A stretch of DNA of 64,000 bases from Artemisia argyi (lineage: Eukaryota > Streptophyta > Magnoliopsida > Asterales > Asteraceae). The DNA is taken from NCBI GenBank assembly GCA_030686995.1, contig CM060709.1, forward strand, positions 270,929,913 through 270,993,912, written 5' to 3'. The translations under genes were made by a program, and so were the position numbers. The notes below the pieces were generated by a model. The model was not told the origin of the DNA. It saw only the letters and a program-made list of their open reading frames with translations, and did no database searches. Positions 11,364 through 22,046 of this stretch are shown here, piece by piece. Numbering within the stretch: position 1 is the stretch's first letter; every line of letters begins with the position of its first letter.

Positions 11364-12297
11364 TGGTAGCGTAGGGATTGCACCAGGCTTTACCTCTCAA
11401 TGGATCTCGAGAAGCTTACAACCCCCACCAGGCAGTGTACCTGATCGTTGTAGTATAGTATAGTGACAAGTACCGGGGGATTGATCGTTCAGCTAGGAAT
11501 AGTGTTGCTAGGATTAGAAAACCTAATTACTAGTGCTAGAGATGAAGGATGATTATTTTTGTATTTTTATATTTTTTAGAAAGCAAGTAAATATCTCGGG
11601 TTTGAAGTATTTGGGCGGAATTAGTTGCTAGTCAACTAACCCAATACTAAAGATGCAATCAAAATAAAATACTAGAAATGAAAATAAAACTAAATTAAAC
11701 TAAGGTTGTGAGCAATAAGTGGAGAAATTGTGTTTACTTAGATTTCACTACTCCCTAGATATCTTTTACACATTAATTACTTGTTATAGTTGCGTGGATG
11801 ACGGATTGTATTCCTTAATACCATTCATGGGGTGGCGTACTTAACTCCCCAATCCTATGAGTGCCTACTTCACTCCTATGTCGAGCCGGCTAAGAAGCTC
11901 CTAACATGGGATCATTAGAATTTACTCATGCATTAAATACAACCAATAAAACCTAGTACACATCGGTTCATGTTTCCTAAGACGTTCAAGCATGTTACCA
12001 TTTGGAGATCTGCCAGTTTTCTTAAGCCTAACATTGAAATCATTCATCCAATACAACCATAAACAAGTAATCAACACATAATCAACATCTAGGTTTCATT
12101 AGATCTAAGCAAACACAAGATAAATCTAGCCTAGCATGGTGGAATCAAGACAAGCACAAGATATAGACAACCAACACATAGACATATTGATTGAATTAAA
12201 AGAACACTTATCTCAATTACACATGTAAGGGTTCAAGGGCTGAAAACCCTTGAAAAACCTGTAAAATTCGTATATGGTTCGGCCTTAGGGTTTCTCC

Positions 12298-12344
<47 letters not shown>

Positions 12345-12806
12345 CTGAATGAAAATTAGAAAACTATATATAGAAAATTGAGTCTGATGGCGTCAAGAAC
12401 AAACTTGTGACGCCGTCATCTCGCCGCCAAAAGAATCCTCGGACTGCCTTGATCTACATCTGACGCCGTCATGTATTAAGTTTTTCCAGGCCGTCACACA
12501 TTTAACTCTTGACGCTCTTCCTCGTGACGCCTTCATTTCTGTACTGGGCCGTCATGATTTTTACTCTTGACGCCATCAAATTGTTACTCTTGACGCCGTC
12601 ACATACTGTTCCCAGCTTGGAAAATTAAGTCTTTGCGTTTTCTTCACTTTTATGCTCCAAAAACGTCCAAATTGCTTCCTTTTCCAGATTTCACTCCCAA
12701 AGTACCTAAAATCACAAAAGGAACGATTTAGGGTAATATTTGATCAAATAAATTCAATTCCAGGCTTAAATGACCCCCTAAAAGTGGTTCATTTTTCGCC
12801 TCATCA
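11364..12806 (-). mobile_element. Family-B 3' LTR (left copy)
   Basis: It carries a 43-T run at 12302-12344 where the right copy has only about ten T. The TGACG/CGTCA array is at about 12385-12602, with three perfect TGACGCCGTCA copies (12408, 12461, 12591). A minus-strand TATA box (TATATATAG) lies near 12365. Confidence 0.85.
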
Positions 12807-15242
12807 TATACCCTTACACTTGAGATTTGCTTGTCCTCAAGCAAATGCGCTTTTATTCTACTCAAAATACAAGTTAGGGGTCATTTAACACTAATATAAA
12901 AGTAATTACAACAAATAATCGTTCCACTAAAGACTAATAGACAAGCACGAAGGTCATACACTAGCACATCACAAATAGTGTTTAGATACTCACATATCTC
13001 GGGTGTAATAAAGTATAAATTACAATATGGAAACGGAAAATATCTCTCACTACCTGTTATAGCAAAATAGATTACCATAGGCTTGGGAAAGGATCAAACC
13101 TCCACCACATGGCGTAAGCACCTAGGATAAACTATCAAAGAGGTCTTTTAAAGGGTTTTAACGTTAGGTGTAGGGATATGAAATACACGGTTTTGTTAGA
13201 TATAGGCAGTCTTTACTGGTGGCGAGTTAACAATCTTGGTTAATTACATGTACAATGTGGCGTTGCTAAGCCAAGACTAGACTCGACTTAAGCTAATAAA
13301 TGAAAAATAACAAGAACATAAAATAAAAAGGGATGGTAGTCCGTATGTTTTTTCACTTTTCTTTTTCTATTTTTTTTTTTTTTTTTTTTTAGACATACAC
13401 TCTTACCCTACCATCCAAAATAATACATCATAAGGAATGAAAATTCCCCTTACAATTGAATTTTTACATACTTTACAATAAACTAATATAATGACTCGAA
13501 TTAAGAAAATCAAAACACTTGGAGTACTTTTAAGATTAACGCATATATGAGGGTAATATATTAGGTTCTTCCCCATTACTCCATAAAATAAGTACTTTAC
13601 CTATGAGTCCCAATCGTCCCAAAACAATATGTACAAGGATATGACTCGACTTAGCAACCATGTAATCAATTAGATAGTTAACTTAGGGTTTAACAAATAA
13701 CAATAATGCACTAAAGATGAGCGCATACACGGAAGGCTAAGGCGATTTGGGTGTACATTTAAGTGGGGTGTAACAAATTCTTCCTTTAAGTAAGATGCTT
13801 AAAGTTAGAAACGAAAAGATAGGCTCGGAGGGGTGTACTAGGGGTTTCGTGTACTAAAAATGAGTACAACGCTAAGGTGTGTGAAAAATTAATTGACTTA
13901 ACTAGCCAAGTAATATGACATAAATGGTCAAGTAATTATGATACGGGTTTAACACAAGGGTGATCCTAATGCCTCTTATCATGTAGTAAATCCTACTACA
14001 CGAATGTAGTCTCACTAGCGGTCTCGGGATGTATCACTAACGCAAGTTCTAGAATCTAAATGCTACCGGTACACTCATAAGCACTAATAGTAAATGCTTT
14101 TTCTATCAAATCTAAAGGCAAACCTCACATATTTGGGTGGAAAATTTTTCTGAATAGTACGGTTTTGTGCTAGTCATACGACTCCTATCTATGAGACGCT
14201 TGCTATGGCTAAAGTTTCACTCCTAAATGTTGTAAAAAATTTTAAATTTGGCGCTAAAATTGCACTAACAAGTATTTCTCATAGTTTTATTACACATCTA
14301 CCATTAAACAAACAAACTCAAGCGAAAGTGTATCTGTAAGGTATCATCATTTTACCCTCCCCTTACACTTAAGATGAACATTGTCCCCAATGTTCAAGTA
14401 AAGAATTTAAAAGTGAAATAAGTAAAAAGAATGAAATCAAATACTCCCCTGATTCGCTCGGTATGGATAATAAGGTGGCCAGGTTAGATCGTCCTCCAGG
14501 AAAATGAACAATCAAAGCTTCCCTTCCAGAATATAAATCATCTTCTTGTCATACATAACCTGTAAATCCTGAGAAAACAAACAAGACAACCTCGCAGAAA
14601 ATTGGCGGCAATCTACATAAGTTACTAAATCCTAGAAAACAAAATAAGATATAATGCTTGTGGAATGAAGTTTGCAGATTTCCTGGAGATTATAAAACTT
14701 AATAATTCAACAAAAACTTTAAAACTCCGTTAGAAAAACAAAACTGGTAAAATTTCCAGATTTTTACACGTGACGCCGTCAAGAGTAAACTCGTGACGCT
14801 GTCAGAAGTGATCTGCAGAAATTCTTATGTTAAGTTTCCGAAAAATTTCTGGAAAAACTTGGTCCTACTTCCTGGAAAATCCTGCAAAACTTCATTATGA
14901 CTCAATACAAGCATTTGACTCTAACAAATACGAATATACATGTTCATTTAATATTGTGGAGAATCATGATCGGTTTGTTTTTAAAAACATATTTGGGGTT
15001 TCCCCTTACACTTATCTTTTGCAAAAATACCTTTAGGTGGAGTTAAGACTAGGCTAAACAACAAAGTAAAGTATTTCCACTTTTTAGTTTAGAAACATGA
15101 TCTACCAACAATAAAAATAAAGCATGCATACGGAAGCAAATAACAAACAAACAAAATAAAATCACACAAAGCATGGGTTGCCTCCCAAGAAGCGCTTTTC
15201 TTTATTTACGAGTCTTGTAGCTAGACTCAAGGTCATGGGTTA
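12807..15242 (-). other. Element B 3' non-coding region with repeated polypurine/stem-loop modules
   Basis: I see no coding potential. On the minus strand three AAGTGTAAGGG motifs occur, at about 12809-12821, 14357-14372 and 15002-15012. Two of them are preceded by a perfect stem-loop: 12825-12846 (ATTTGCTTG/CAAGCAAAT around TCCT) and 14375-14394 (GAACATTG/CAATGTTC around TCCC). A TGACGCCGTCA-type pair also occurs at 14766-14805. Confidence 0.6.
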
Positions 15243-16244
15243 CTACGTGACCTCATCATTGGTTCCACTTTCTGATTGTAAATATTCTTTGCAGAAACCA
15301 ATCGCCTTTTTCTCAATCGCTCCTATAATCCTATAGGCAAATTCCTTATCAACTTTATACTTTGGTCCTAGAGCCAAGCAGTCTTTGTAGAAAAGACTCC
15401 TCTTTTCCCATACATAATCCATGCCCTTTTTCTTATCCTCATCATTGATGTCCTCAAAAGCACCAACGTTATCCTTATCAAATCGGGATATAAAGCGAAA
15501 TTCTTTCATTCTATTAGGCATCCTATAAGTGAGCCTATCGGTGTTACTTGCAAATCGGATTGTCCCTTCTATCTTATCATATTCTAACTTTGACTCCTCA
15601 ACAAACGGTTTGCCAAACACAACATTGGACAATCGACAATCAATAACATTAGCAAGGTCTTCCACAATCATAAAGTCGGTAACAAAAGTGAAATTCCCGG
15701 CAAAGACATGTAGACCTTTAACTCTCCCGACAAAGTTACAAACTCCATCGGGGTATTTGGGATCTCTTCTAGGTTCAAGTCTTGTTTTCACTATATCATT
15801 ATAAACATTTGAGGACATAATATTGATTGGGGATTTAAAGTCAATGTAAGCATTTTCAACGTGTCTGTACCCAATCATACATGGTATTTTAGCATTCTTA
15901 GGATCGCCTCTCTTTATCTTAGGTTCAATTATAGTAAAAGGAGATCGCGGGTTATCAATAAGATTATTATAATATGCAATCTCCTCCTTAGTGGGGTATA
16001 GATTAAAGTAATCATTAAGCTTCGGATCTATTTCCCCCTCTTCAAGTTCCTCAACGACATTCATAAAATCATTAGGCCCTAGGTCCTCATTTGAATACAA
16101 GGCGGTCGCTAGGTCACTAAATGCCTGGTCGAGCTCAACCTTAATCAACCTATTAAGCTCCCTAAGTTCCCTAATCTCACTCTCAATTTGTTCACGTAAC
16201 ACAGCTACTTCTCTAGGGGAAAGGGGTGGATTTGCGTTTTCCAT
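15243..16244 (-). CDS. Retropepsin-like protein of element B
   Basis: An intact 333-residue frame. I place the start at the ATG at 16242-16244; upstream in-frame codons run into the primer-binding region and look non-coding. Residues 10-50 are a Leu/Glu-rich probable coiled coil, followed by an acidic linker (60-80). Residues about 115-231 resemble the aspartic-protease domain of gypsy polyproteins: a strand with D135 in YIDFKSPINIM, where family members have a D-L/T-G-A motif, and a later NVVFGKPF (208-214) where family members have ILGRPF. The Asp is kept, but the usual Gly after it is replaced (DFKS), so activity is doubtful. The C-terminus (232-333) is charged, with no zinc knuckle. It is the only gene of the element. 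That it has some role in mobilisation, or has been kept by selection, is inference. Confidence 0.65.
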   Translation of the reverse strand: MENANPPLSPREVAVLREQIESEIRELRELNRLIKVELDQAFSDLATALYSNEDLGPNDFMNVVEELEEGEIDPKLNDYFNLYPTKEEIAYYNNLIDNPRSPFTIIEPKIKRGDPKNAKIPCMIGYRHVENAYIDFKSPINIMSSNVYNDIVKTRLEPRRDPKYPDGVCNFVGRVKGLHVFAGNFTFVTDFMIVEDLANVIDCRLSNVVFGKPFVEESKLEYDKIEGTIRFASNTDRLTYRMPNRMKEFRFISRFDKDNVGAFEDINDEDKKKGMDYVWEKRSLFYKDCLALGPKYKVDKEFAYRIIGAIEKKAIGFCKEYLQSESGTNDEVT

Positions 16245-16403
16245 AATGGTCAACGGAATAGTCAATGAATTTAATTTACTAACAAAGGCACAAAGAAAAA
16301 GATAGACTAAAGAAAACCTAAAAAATAAAAATAAAATCTTACTAGAAAGGAATCTAGCAAGTAGACCTAATAAAAAGAGATTATAACCTAGACAATAACT
16401 ATT

Positions 16404-16421
16404 CCCCGGGCTGCGGCGCCA
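16404..16421 (-). other. Primer-binding site of element B (tRNA-Asp type)
   Basis: The minus strand reads TGGCGCCGCAGCCCGGGG, beginning six bases after the LTR end CGCTACCA. It matches the 3' end of tRNA-Asp as used by Athila-like elements except for a few positions. It fixes the element's orientation as minus. Confidence 0.7.
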
Positions 16422-16427
16422 AAAACT

Positions 16428-17841
16428 TGGTAGCGTAGGGATTGCACCAGGCTTTACCACTCAAGGGATCTCGAGAAGCTTACAACCCCCACCAGGCAGT
16501 GTACCTGATCGTTGTAGTATAGTATAGTGACAAGTACCGGGGGATTGATCGTTCAGCTAGGAATAGTGTCGCTAGGATTAGAAAACCTAATTACTAGTGC
16601 TAGAGATGAAGGATGATTATTTTTGTATTTTTATATTTTTTAGAAAGCAAGTAAATATCTCGGGTTTGAAGTATTTGGGCGGAATTAGTTGCTAGTCAAC
16701 TAACCCAATACTAAAGATGCAATCAAAATAAAATACTAGAAATGAAAATAAAACTAAATTAAACTAAGGTTGTGAGCAATAAGTGGAGAAATTGTGTTTA
16801 CTTAGATTTCACTACTCCCTAGATATCTTTTACACATTAATTACTTGTTATAGTTGCGTGGATGACGGATTGTATTCCTTAATACCATTCATGGGGTGGC
16901 GTACTTAACTCCCCAATCCTATGAGTGCCTACTTCACTCCTATGTCGAGCCGGCTAAGAAGCTCCTAACATGGGATCATTAGAATTTACTCATGCATTAA
17001 ATACAACCAATAAAACCTAGTACACATCGGTTCATGTTTCCTAAGACGTTCAAGCATGTTACCATTTGGAGATCTGCCAGTTTTCTTAAGCCTAACATTG
17101 AAATCATTCATCCAATACAACCATAAACAAGTAATCAACACATAATCAACATCTAGGTTTCATTAGATCTAAGCAAACACAAGATAAATCTAGCCTAGCA
17201 TGGTGGAATCAAGACAAGCACAAGATATAGATAACCAACACATAGACATATTGATTGAATTAAAAGAACATTTATCTCAATTACACATGTAAGGGTTCAA
17301 GGGCTGAAAACCCTTGAAAAACTTGTAAAATTCGTATATCGTTCGGCCTTAGGGTTTCTCCAAACTTCTTTTTTTTTTCTGAATGCAAATTAGAAAACTA
17401 TATATAGAAAATTGAGTCTGACGGCTTCAAGAACAAACTTGTGACGCCGTCATCTCGCCGCCAAAAGAATCCTCGGACTGCCTTGATCTACATCTGACGC
17501 CGTCATGTATTAAGTTTTTCCAGGCCGTCACACATTTAACTCTTGACGCTCTTCCTTGTGACGCCTTCATTTCTGTACTGGGCCGTCATGATTTTTACTC
17601 TTGACGCCGTCAAATTGTTACTCTTGACGCCGTCACACACTGTTCCCAGCTTGGAAAATTAAGTCTTTGGCGTTTTCTTCACTTTTATGCTCTAAAAATG
17701 TCCGAATTGCTTCCTTTTTCAGATTTCACTCCCAAAGTACCTAAAATCACAAAAGGAACGATTTAGGGCAATATTTGATCAAATAAATTGAATTCCGGGC
17801 TTAAATGACCCCCTAAAAGTGGTTCATTTTTTGCCTCATCA
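16428..17841 (-). mobile_element. Family-B 5' LTR (right copy)
   Basis: The promoter-bearing LTR for the minus-strand ORF. Reading from its start at 17841: the terminal TGATGAGGC, then a 200-bp array of TGACG/CGTCA pentamers (17427-17637), then a TATATATAG TATA box at about 17399-17407, then the remaining 970 bp to CGCTACCA. Confidence 0.85.
17427..17637 (-). promoter_or_regulatory. TGACG/CGTCA array upstream of the B promoter
   Basis: About thirteen TGACG or CGTCA pentamers lie in 210 bp, four of them as the near-palindrome TGACGCCGTCA (17442, 17495, 17602, 17625). TGACG is the core of plant as-1-type elements bound by TGA bZIP factors (established knowledge). The array ends about 20-30 bp before the minus-strand TATA box, where an enhancer would be expected. 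Binding itself is inference. Confidence 0.55.
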
Positions 17842-20432
17842 CTAGCCTGTACCCCAGCTAGTCTACAAGTCCTTATTTTTATTTTATTTTTATATTTTTT
17901 TTGTTAGCTTAATCAGCCCTCAAAGTAACCCATTTGACCCAATTCTCCCCTGCACCCAGGTTTGGGTCAGATTTCAATTGGGTCTATCCTGGTAAATTGT
18001 GAGTCAATGGCCTTGATTTCTATTGTTTTTAGGATCCTTCTTAGGTGGCCTTTAGGTCTGTTCATTTAGCTACTCCCTGAGTGCTTATTCTTATAGCTTA
18101 TTTTGCCCTGCTTGTTGCCCCTATGGACCCCATATACTGCTAATGCATTAACAGCTATCTGAGTTGGTAGATTTTACTGATTTTGCTTGAATTTAGCTTC
18201 TGTAACTGATGTTTATGGCTTGTTTGTGATTATGTTTGAGTGTGCATGCCTTGGTGTTTGATTTTGTGCTCATATTAGTCAAGCCGCGCCCCTTTTGAAC
18301 CTCACTTTTGCTAGAAACGCAAGAACTCATCAGTGTGATAAGCCAAGTTGATTAGCTTCCTCTGAGCTTATCTGTGGCCCCCACTGCATGCTCATTAGCT
18401 TATTTTCAAGACCCTCAGGACATCTCATCAGATCACCAGCTTATTTGGTCTCTGGGTCACCCCTGTGGGCCCCACACAAGCCTACAGGTTGCCACATTGG
18501 CCTGTTTGTGAATTGAATTTTGGAATCGCTTATTTTGTTATTCCAGCTTATTCGTTGTACTTATCTGGTTTCTCCTTGCTTATTTCTAGTTGTTATCATC
18601 TGTTATTAGCTTATTTTGTGTTAGGGGTCAGTAGTTAGCTTATTAAGTAGCTTTTTCAAGCACTAAAAATCCTAATAAGCTTTGTTTCCAAAACTGTTAA
18701 GCACTTTGCTCTCCCAAGTGCTTATTTTTAAGTTACAGCCAAAGTGTCTTCACAAAAGTTTGGTGTTTTCAATGTTTAAGAAGGATTGTAAAATAAAAAT
18801 TCAGAAAAACCAAATTTAAATTCTAGTGATAGCTTCTATTTAATATAATTTAGCTTTTTAATTTTTCTTTTTAAATTTTTGTCAAGTACTTATTTGTTTT
18901 TATATTTTTCTTAAATTCCTAGTATATTAAAGTATTTTTAGGAATTTTTCCAGATTTTTATCTTTTCATTTAATATTTATTATAATTAGTATTAGTTTAA
19001 TAATAATTAAGTAATATTAGTTAATTAAATAGGTTTATTAATTTTTATTTAACAACAGTACTTTTTTATATTTTTCCTAGGTTTTATATATCATAAAATA
19101 ATTTTAGGAAATTTTTCATAATTTTCACTGTTCATTTTCTATTTTTTCTTAATTTAGTTTAGTTTTAATTAATTAATAGTTAGTTTATAATTAATAATAA
19201 TTAGATATTAAGTAAGAAAAATATAATTTTAATTTTAAAATAAGTTTTATAATATTTTAGATTTTTCCAAATTTAATTTTCATATTTTTAGTGTATTGTC
19301 ATAATTAGTTATAATTTAGTGTAATTTAAATAATTAAAAGTAATTAGGAAAATAGTAATTAATTAATAATAAATAATTAAATAGTGTAAAAATTATTTTT
19401 CTTTTTCTAAAAATTTTCTTTTATCATTAGGATTGTAAAAATGTGATTTTTATATTCGTAGGTATTTTATTTCTTAAAAACTCACGTTTTATTTCGTACG
19501 CTAACGTAAATTTAAATCAAACGAACGCGTTTTTAGACTTAGCTCACGTTTTTAGTATATCTGATCATCAGTAACTGTTTGTATAGTGTCTCTAAGTTAT
19601 TTTCATTCCACATCTCATAGTGTAATCATTCACAACCCCTTTCTGTCCAAATTCACCCGATCACAAACCCGTTTTTATACCATCACACCTCGTCGGGACA
19701 TAACGACACGGGGAAACCCTATACTTCGACGGAGATTTGGTCTGAGACGTTTGACTTAGTTGACCATTCACCTGGTCAATTTCGGTTGACCGTTTGGGAC
19801 CAATCAATAATCTTAATTGTCTAAACCTTTTTCTCTTAATGACAATTAGATTATTTTCTTCTTAATTACTTTTCTTAATTATCTTCTTCATCAAAATACC
19901 ACTTAACCCAAAACCATCAAACCCAATACCACCAAATCTCCCACAATCCTTCCCAAATATCCTCCTCCAACATCCCCTTACACCACTTACACAAAGTGTA
20001 CTCTTGTCCCCTACACACTTTGATCCTAGCCATTCGTTTCAAATCCAACTCATCTCAACCACCCATTCCCTTACAACATCACATCTCTTACACATCTCTT
20101 ATATTCCTTACATATCTTCAATCTCAACCATTCAATTCAAATTAAACACATCTCAACCATCCATCCAACCTCTTCTCAATTTCACCACATGTGTTTAATC
20201 ACAACCATCCATTTCAAACATAAAACAATCTCAACCATTGATTCACCTTCCTCCCCAAGCAAAAAGGCTCCTTTGATTTCCACCATCCATTTCAAATCAA
20301 AACCATCTCAACCATCCAATCTCTTACAACACATCTTAACCATCCATTTCAAACTAAACTCATCTCAACCCTTCATCCAACCTTTCCCCCCAAGCAAAGG
20401 AATATACCTTTGGAATATTCCCTTCTTAACCC

Positions 20433-20735
20433 AACCATGGTTCACCTCATCCAACCATGGTTAGTTCTCAACACTTAACCCTAACCCAACCTTGGTTAAC
20501 TTAACCAACATACAACCTAACCCAACTATGGTTACATCTCTACACCCAACCATGGTTAACTCTTAACCACACCAAGGATGGAACATTCCCTTGAGTAAAC
20601 CCTTTAACCTAACCATGGTTTATTCTCTATACACTTCTCTCTCTAAACCTAACCATGGTTACTTCTCAACACTTAACCTTTCTACTCCTAACCATGGTTA
20701 ACCTCTAAACATTTAAACCTAACCATAGTTACACC
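20433..20735. repeat. AACCATGGTT palindrome cluster
   Basis: About nine copies of AACCATGGTT or one-base variants occur in 300 bp, six of them perfect (first at 20433 and 20453). The same cluster is in the 3' LTR at about 27778-28075. It lies 370-670 bp upstream of the TATA box. Confidence 0.75.
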
Positions 20736-21010
20736 TTAACCCTTCCCTTGAGGAATATCCCATGGCATATTCTCTTCTCTATTATGCCATGTGAGGAATA
20801 CCATTTCTACCCCCACCAAATTACCTTTTCTACTCTTCTACTCTTCTACCCTTGGTAGTTGGTTTTCTTATAAACACTTCACAAATGATTTTCCAAATTG
20901 GCTATTTGAGTTGGTAAACCTTAGATTGATTAGTGTTAAGGTTTAGTGTGAAGTACAATTGGGGGTTTAGCAAGGTAAGGCATTTATAATGCCAAACACC
21001 CAAAGCCTCG

Positions 21011-21088
21011 GGAATATTTTCCTTGGGTTTCTGGCGCGCTTCCCACGCGTCAACGCATGGGTGACGCGCCGCCTCGGTAAAATATTCC
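21011..21088. promoter_or_regulatory. Large cruciform just upstream of the copia TATA box
   Basis: Outer arms GGAATATTTT (21011-21020) and AAAATATTCC (21079-21088) enclose a GC-rich near-palindrome CTGGCGCGC...GACGCGCCGC (21031-21071). The structure ends about 17 bp before CTATAAATA. The 3' LTR has the counterpart at about 28346-28420. Confidence 0.65.
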
Positions 21089-21104
21089 CAAGATTGGGTT
21101 TTGC

Positions 21105-21113
21105 CTATAAATA
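21105..21113 (+). promoter_or_regulatory. TATA box of copia 5' LTR
   Basis: CTATAAATA in a GCCTATAAATACCATGCC context, identical in the 3' LTR near 28443. A CT-rich transcript leader follows. Confidence 0.7.
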
Positions 21114-21914
21114 CCATGCCTTGCCTCTTGTATTCCTCACCCTTGCCATTCTTCTTTCTCTCTACATTCTTTCTCTCTAATCTCTCTAATTCTGTCTCTT
21201 GTGTTCTTAATCTTTCACACTAACATCTATTGAAAGAACACATCTTCTTTGCAAGGGAAGAATCACAAGAACCTAATCAACTCTTGTGATTGTGTCGAGG
21301 GTCTTCTATCTTTACCCTTTCTACTACAATCGAGTCTCTAGGTTAGGTTAGGGATTGGTTGACTAAACAAACAACTTATTCTTTCTATTTGTTAGTAAGG
21401 GAAGTCTTGTGTCTTAGTGACCACGCCTAGATCATTAGGGAATCTAGATTGAAGTCTTGTGTCTTGGTGACCAAGCCTAGATCATTGGGGATCTAGTTGG
21501 GGTTTGATACTTCCGGTGGGAAGTCTTAGTGGTCTTTGTGGTTAAGTCGAATCACGAGATTCTTTTGGGTGGTTTTCGAGGGCGGAATACCGTTGGGGAG
21601 TATCTCTTCTTAGTGAGCACCGATCTTAGTGCATATCGGTGGAGTGAAGTTGTAACGGTTTGTAATCCACCAAAAGGATTATACTAGAGTAATAGTATCG
21701 GTGTCGTGGATTCACAATTGGACGTACGGATGGTATAAAGCCCCCATCCCGAACCAGTATATATTGTGGTGTCATTTACTCGCTTTATATACTTTGTTGT
21801 GATTGTGTTTGTGGTTGGTTTCTTATACAACCACTTGTTGTTCTTCTTGGCTTAAAGTTTTTAACCATCTAAAAAGCCGAAGAAACCGTATTCAGCCCCC
21901 TCTACGGTTCTACA

Positions 21915-21931
21915 ATTGGTATTAGAGCGGA
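21915..21931 (+). other. Copia primer-binding site (tRNA-iMet type)
   Basis: ATTGGTATTAGAGCGGA directly follows the LTR end TCTACA. The copia consensus is TGGTATCAGAGC; one base differs in the core. Confidence 0.8.
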
Positions 21932-22046
21932 ATACTCAAGTTTTTGAGCTTTAAAACCTTCCTGAGAAGTCGTTTTAAGTCAAAAACTTCTTTTCCAAAA
22001 ATCTAAAATCCTAACTAAGATTTTTGGTAAAGTAGAGTATAGATCC

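Larger units (their letters stand above)
11364..17841 (-). mobile_element. Complete family-B LTR element encoding only a retropepsin-like protein
   Basis: It has LTRs of 1443 bp (11364-12806) and 1414 bp (16428-17841) with ends TGATGAGGC...GCTACCA on the minus strand, and the TSD CTAGC at 11359-11363 and 17842-17846. The LTRs differ at roughly 1-2 percent of positions by eye plus a poly-T length change, so the insertion is recent. Six bases inside the minus-strand 5' LTR lies TGGCGCCGCAGCCCGGGG, close to the tRNA-Asp primer-binding site used by Athila-type gypsy elements. The purine tract AAGTGTAAGGGTATA abuts the other LTR. The 3.6-kb interior holds one intact ORF and no RT, RNase H or integrase, so it is non-autonomous. 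Confidence 0.9.
9337..19806 (+). mobile_element. Solo LTR of gypsy family A (interrupted by element B)
   Basis: It begins TGATGAGTG and ends GGGACCAATCA, like the LTR at 1695-5403, and is flanked by ATAAT on both sides (9332-9336 and 19807-19811). With the nested B element removed it is about 3.99 kb. There is no internal domain, so it is a solo LTR left by recombination between two LTRs. Shared landmarks with the first copy include the GGTCCCT array (9510-10010), the TATA box at 10431, the AT-rich block (18790-19430) and the CGTCGGGACATAACGAC segment (19690). It sits inside the 5' LTR of the copia element. Confidence 0.9.
19812..21914 (+). mobile_element. Copia 5' LTR, second part
   Basis: It resumes the LTR after the family-A insertion and matches 27155-29246. 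It contains long runs of ACCATCCATTTCAAA-like pyrimidine-rich repeats (20000-20400), a cluster of AACCATGGTT palindromes (20433-20735), a large cruciform (21011-21088), the TATA box (21105) and a two-copy repeat of about 54 bp with AAGTCTTGTGTCTTxGTGACCA cores (21404-21500). ORFs here (20004-20464) are low-complexity repeats, not genes. Confidence 0.9.

Noticed and set aside
20004..20464. Two ORFs with repeated Ser/Thr/Pro/Ile
   Set aside because: Low-complexity LTR sequence; nearly the same frames recur in the 3' LTR (27350-27774) with no protein signature.
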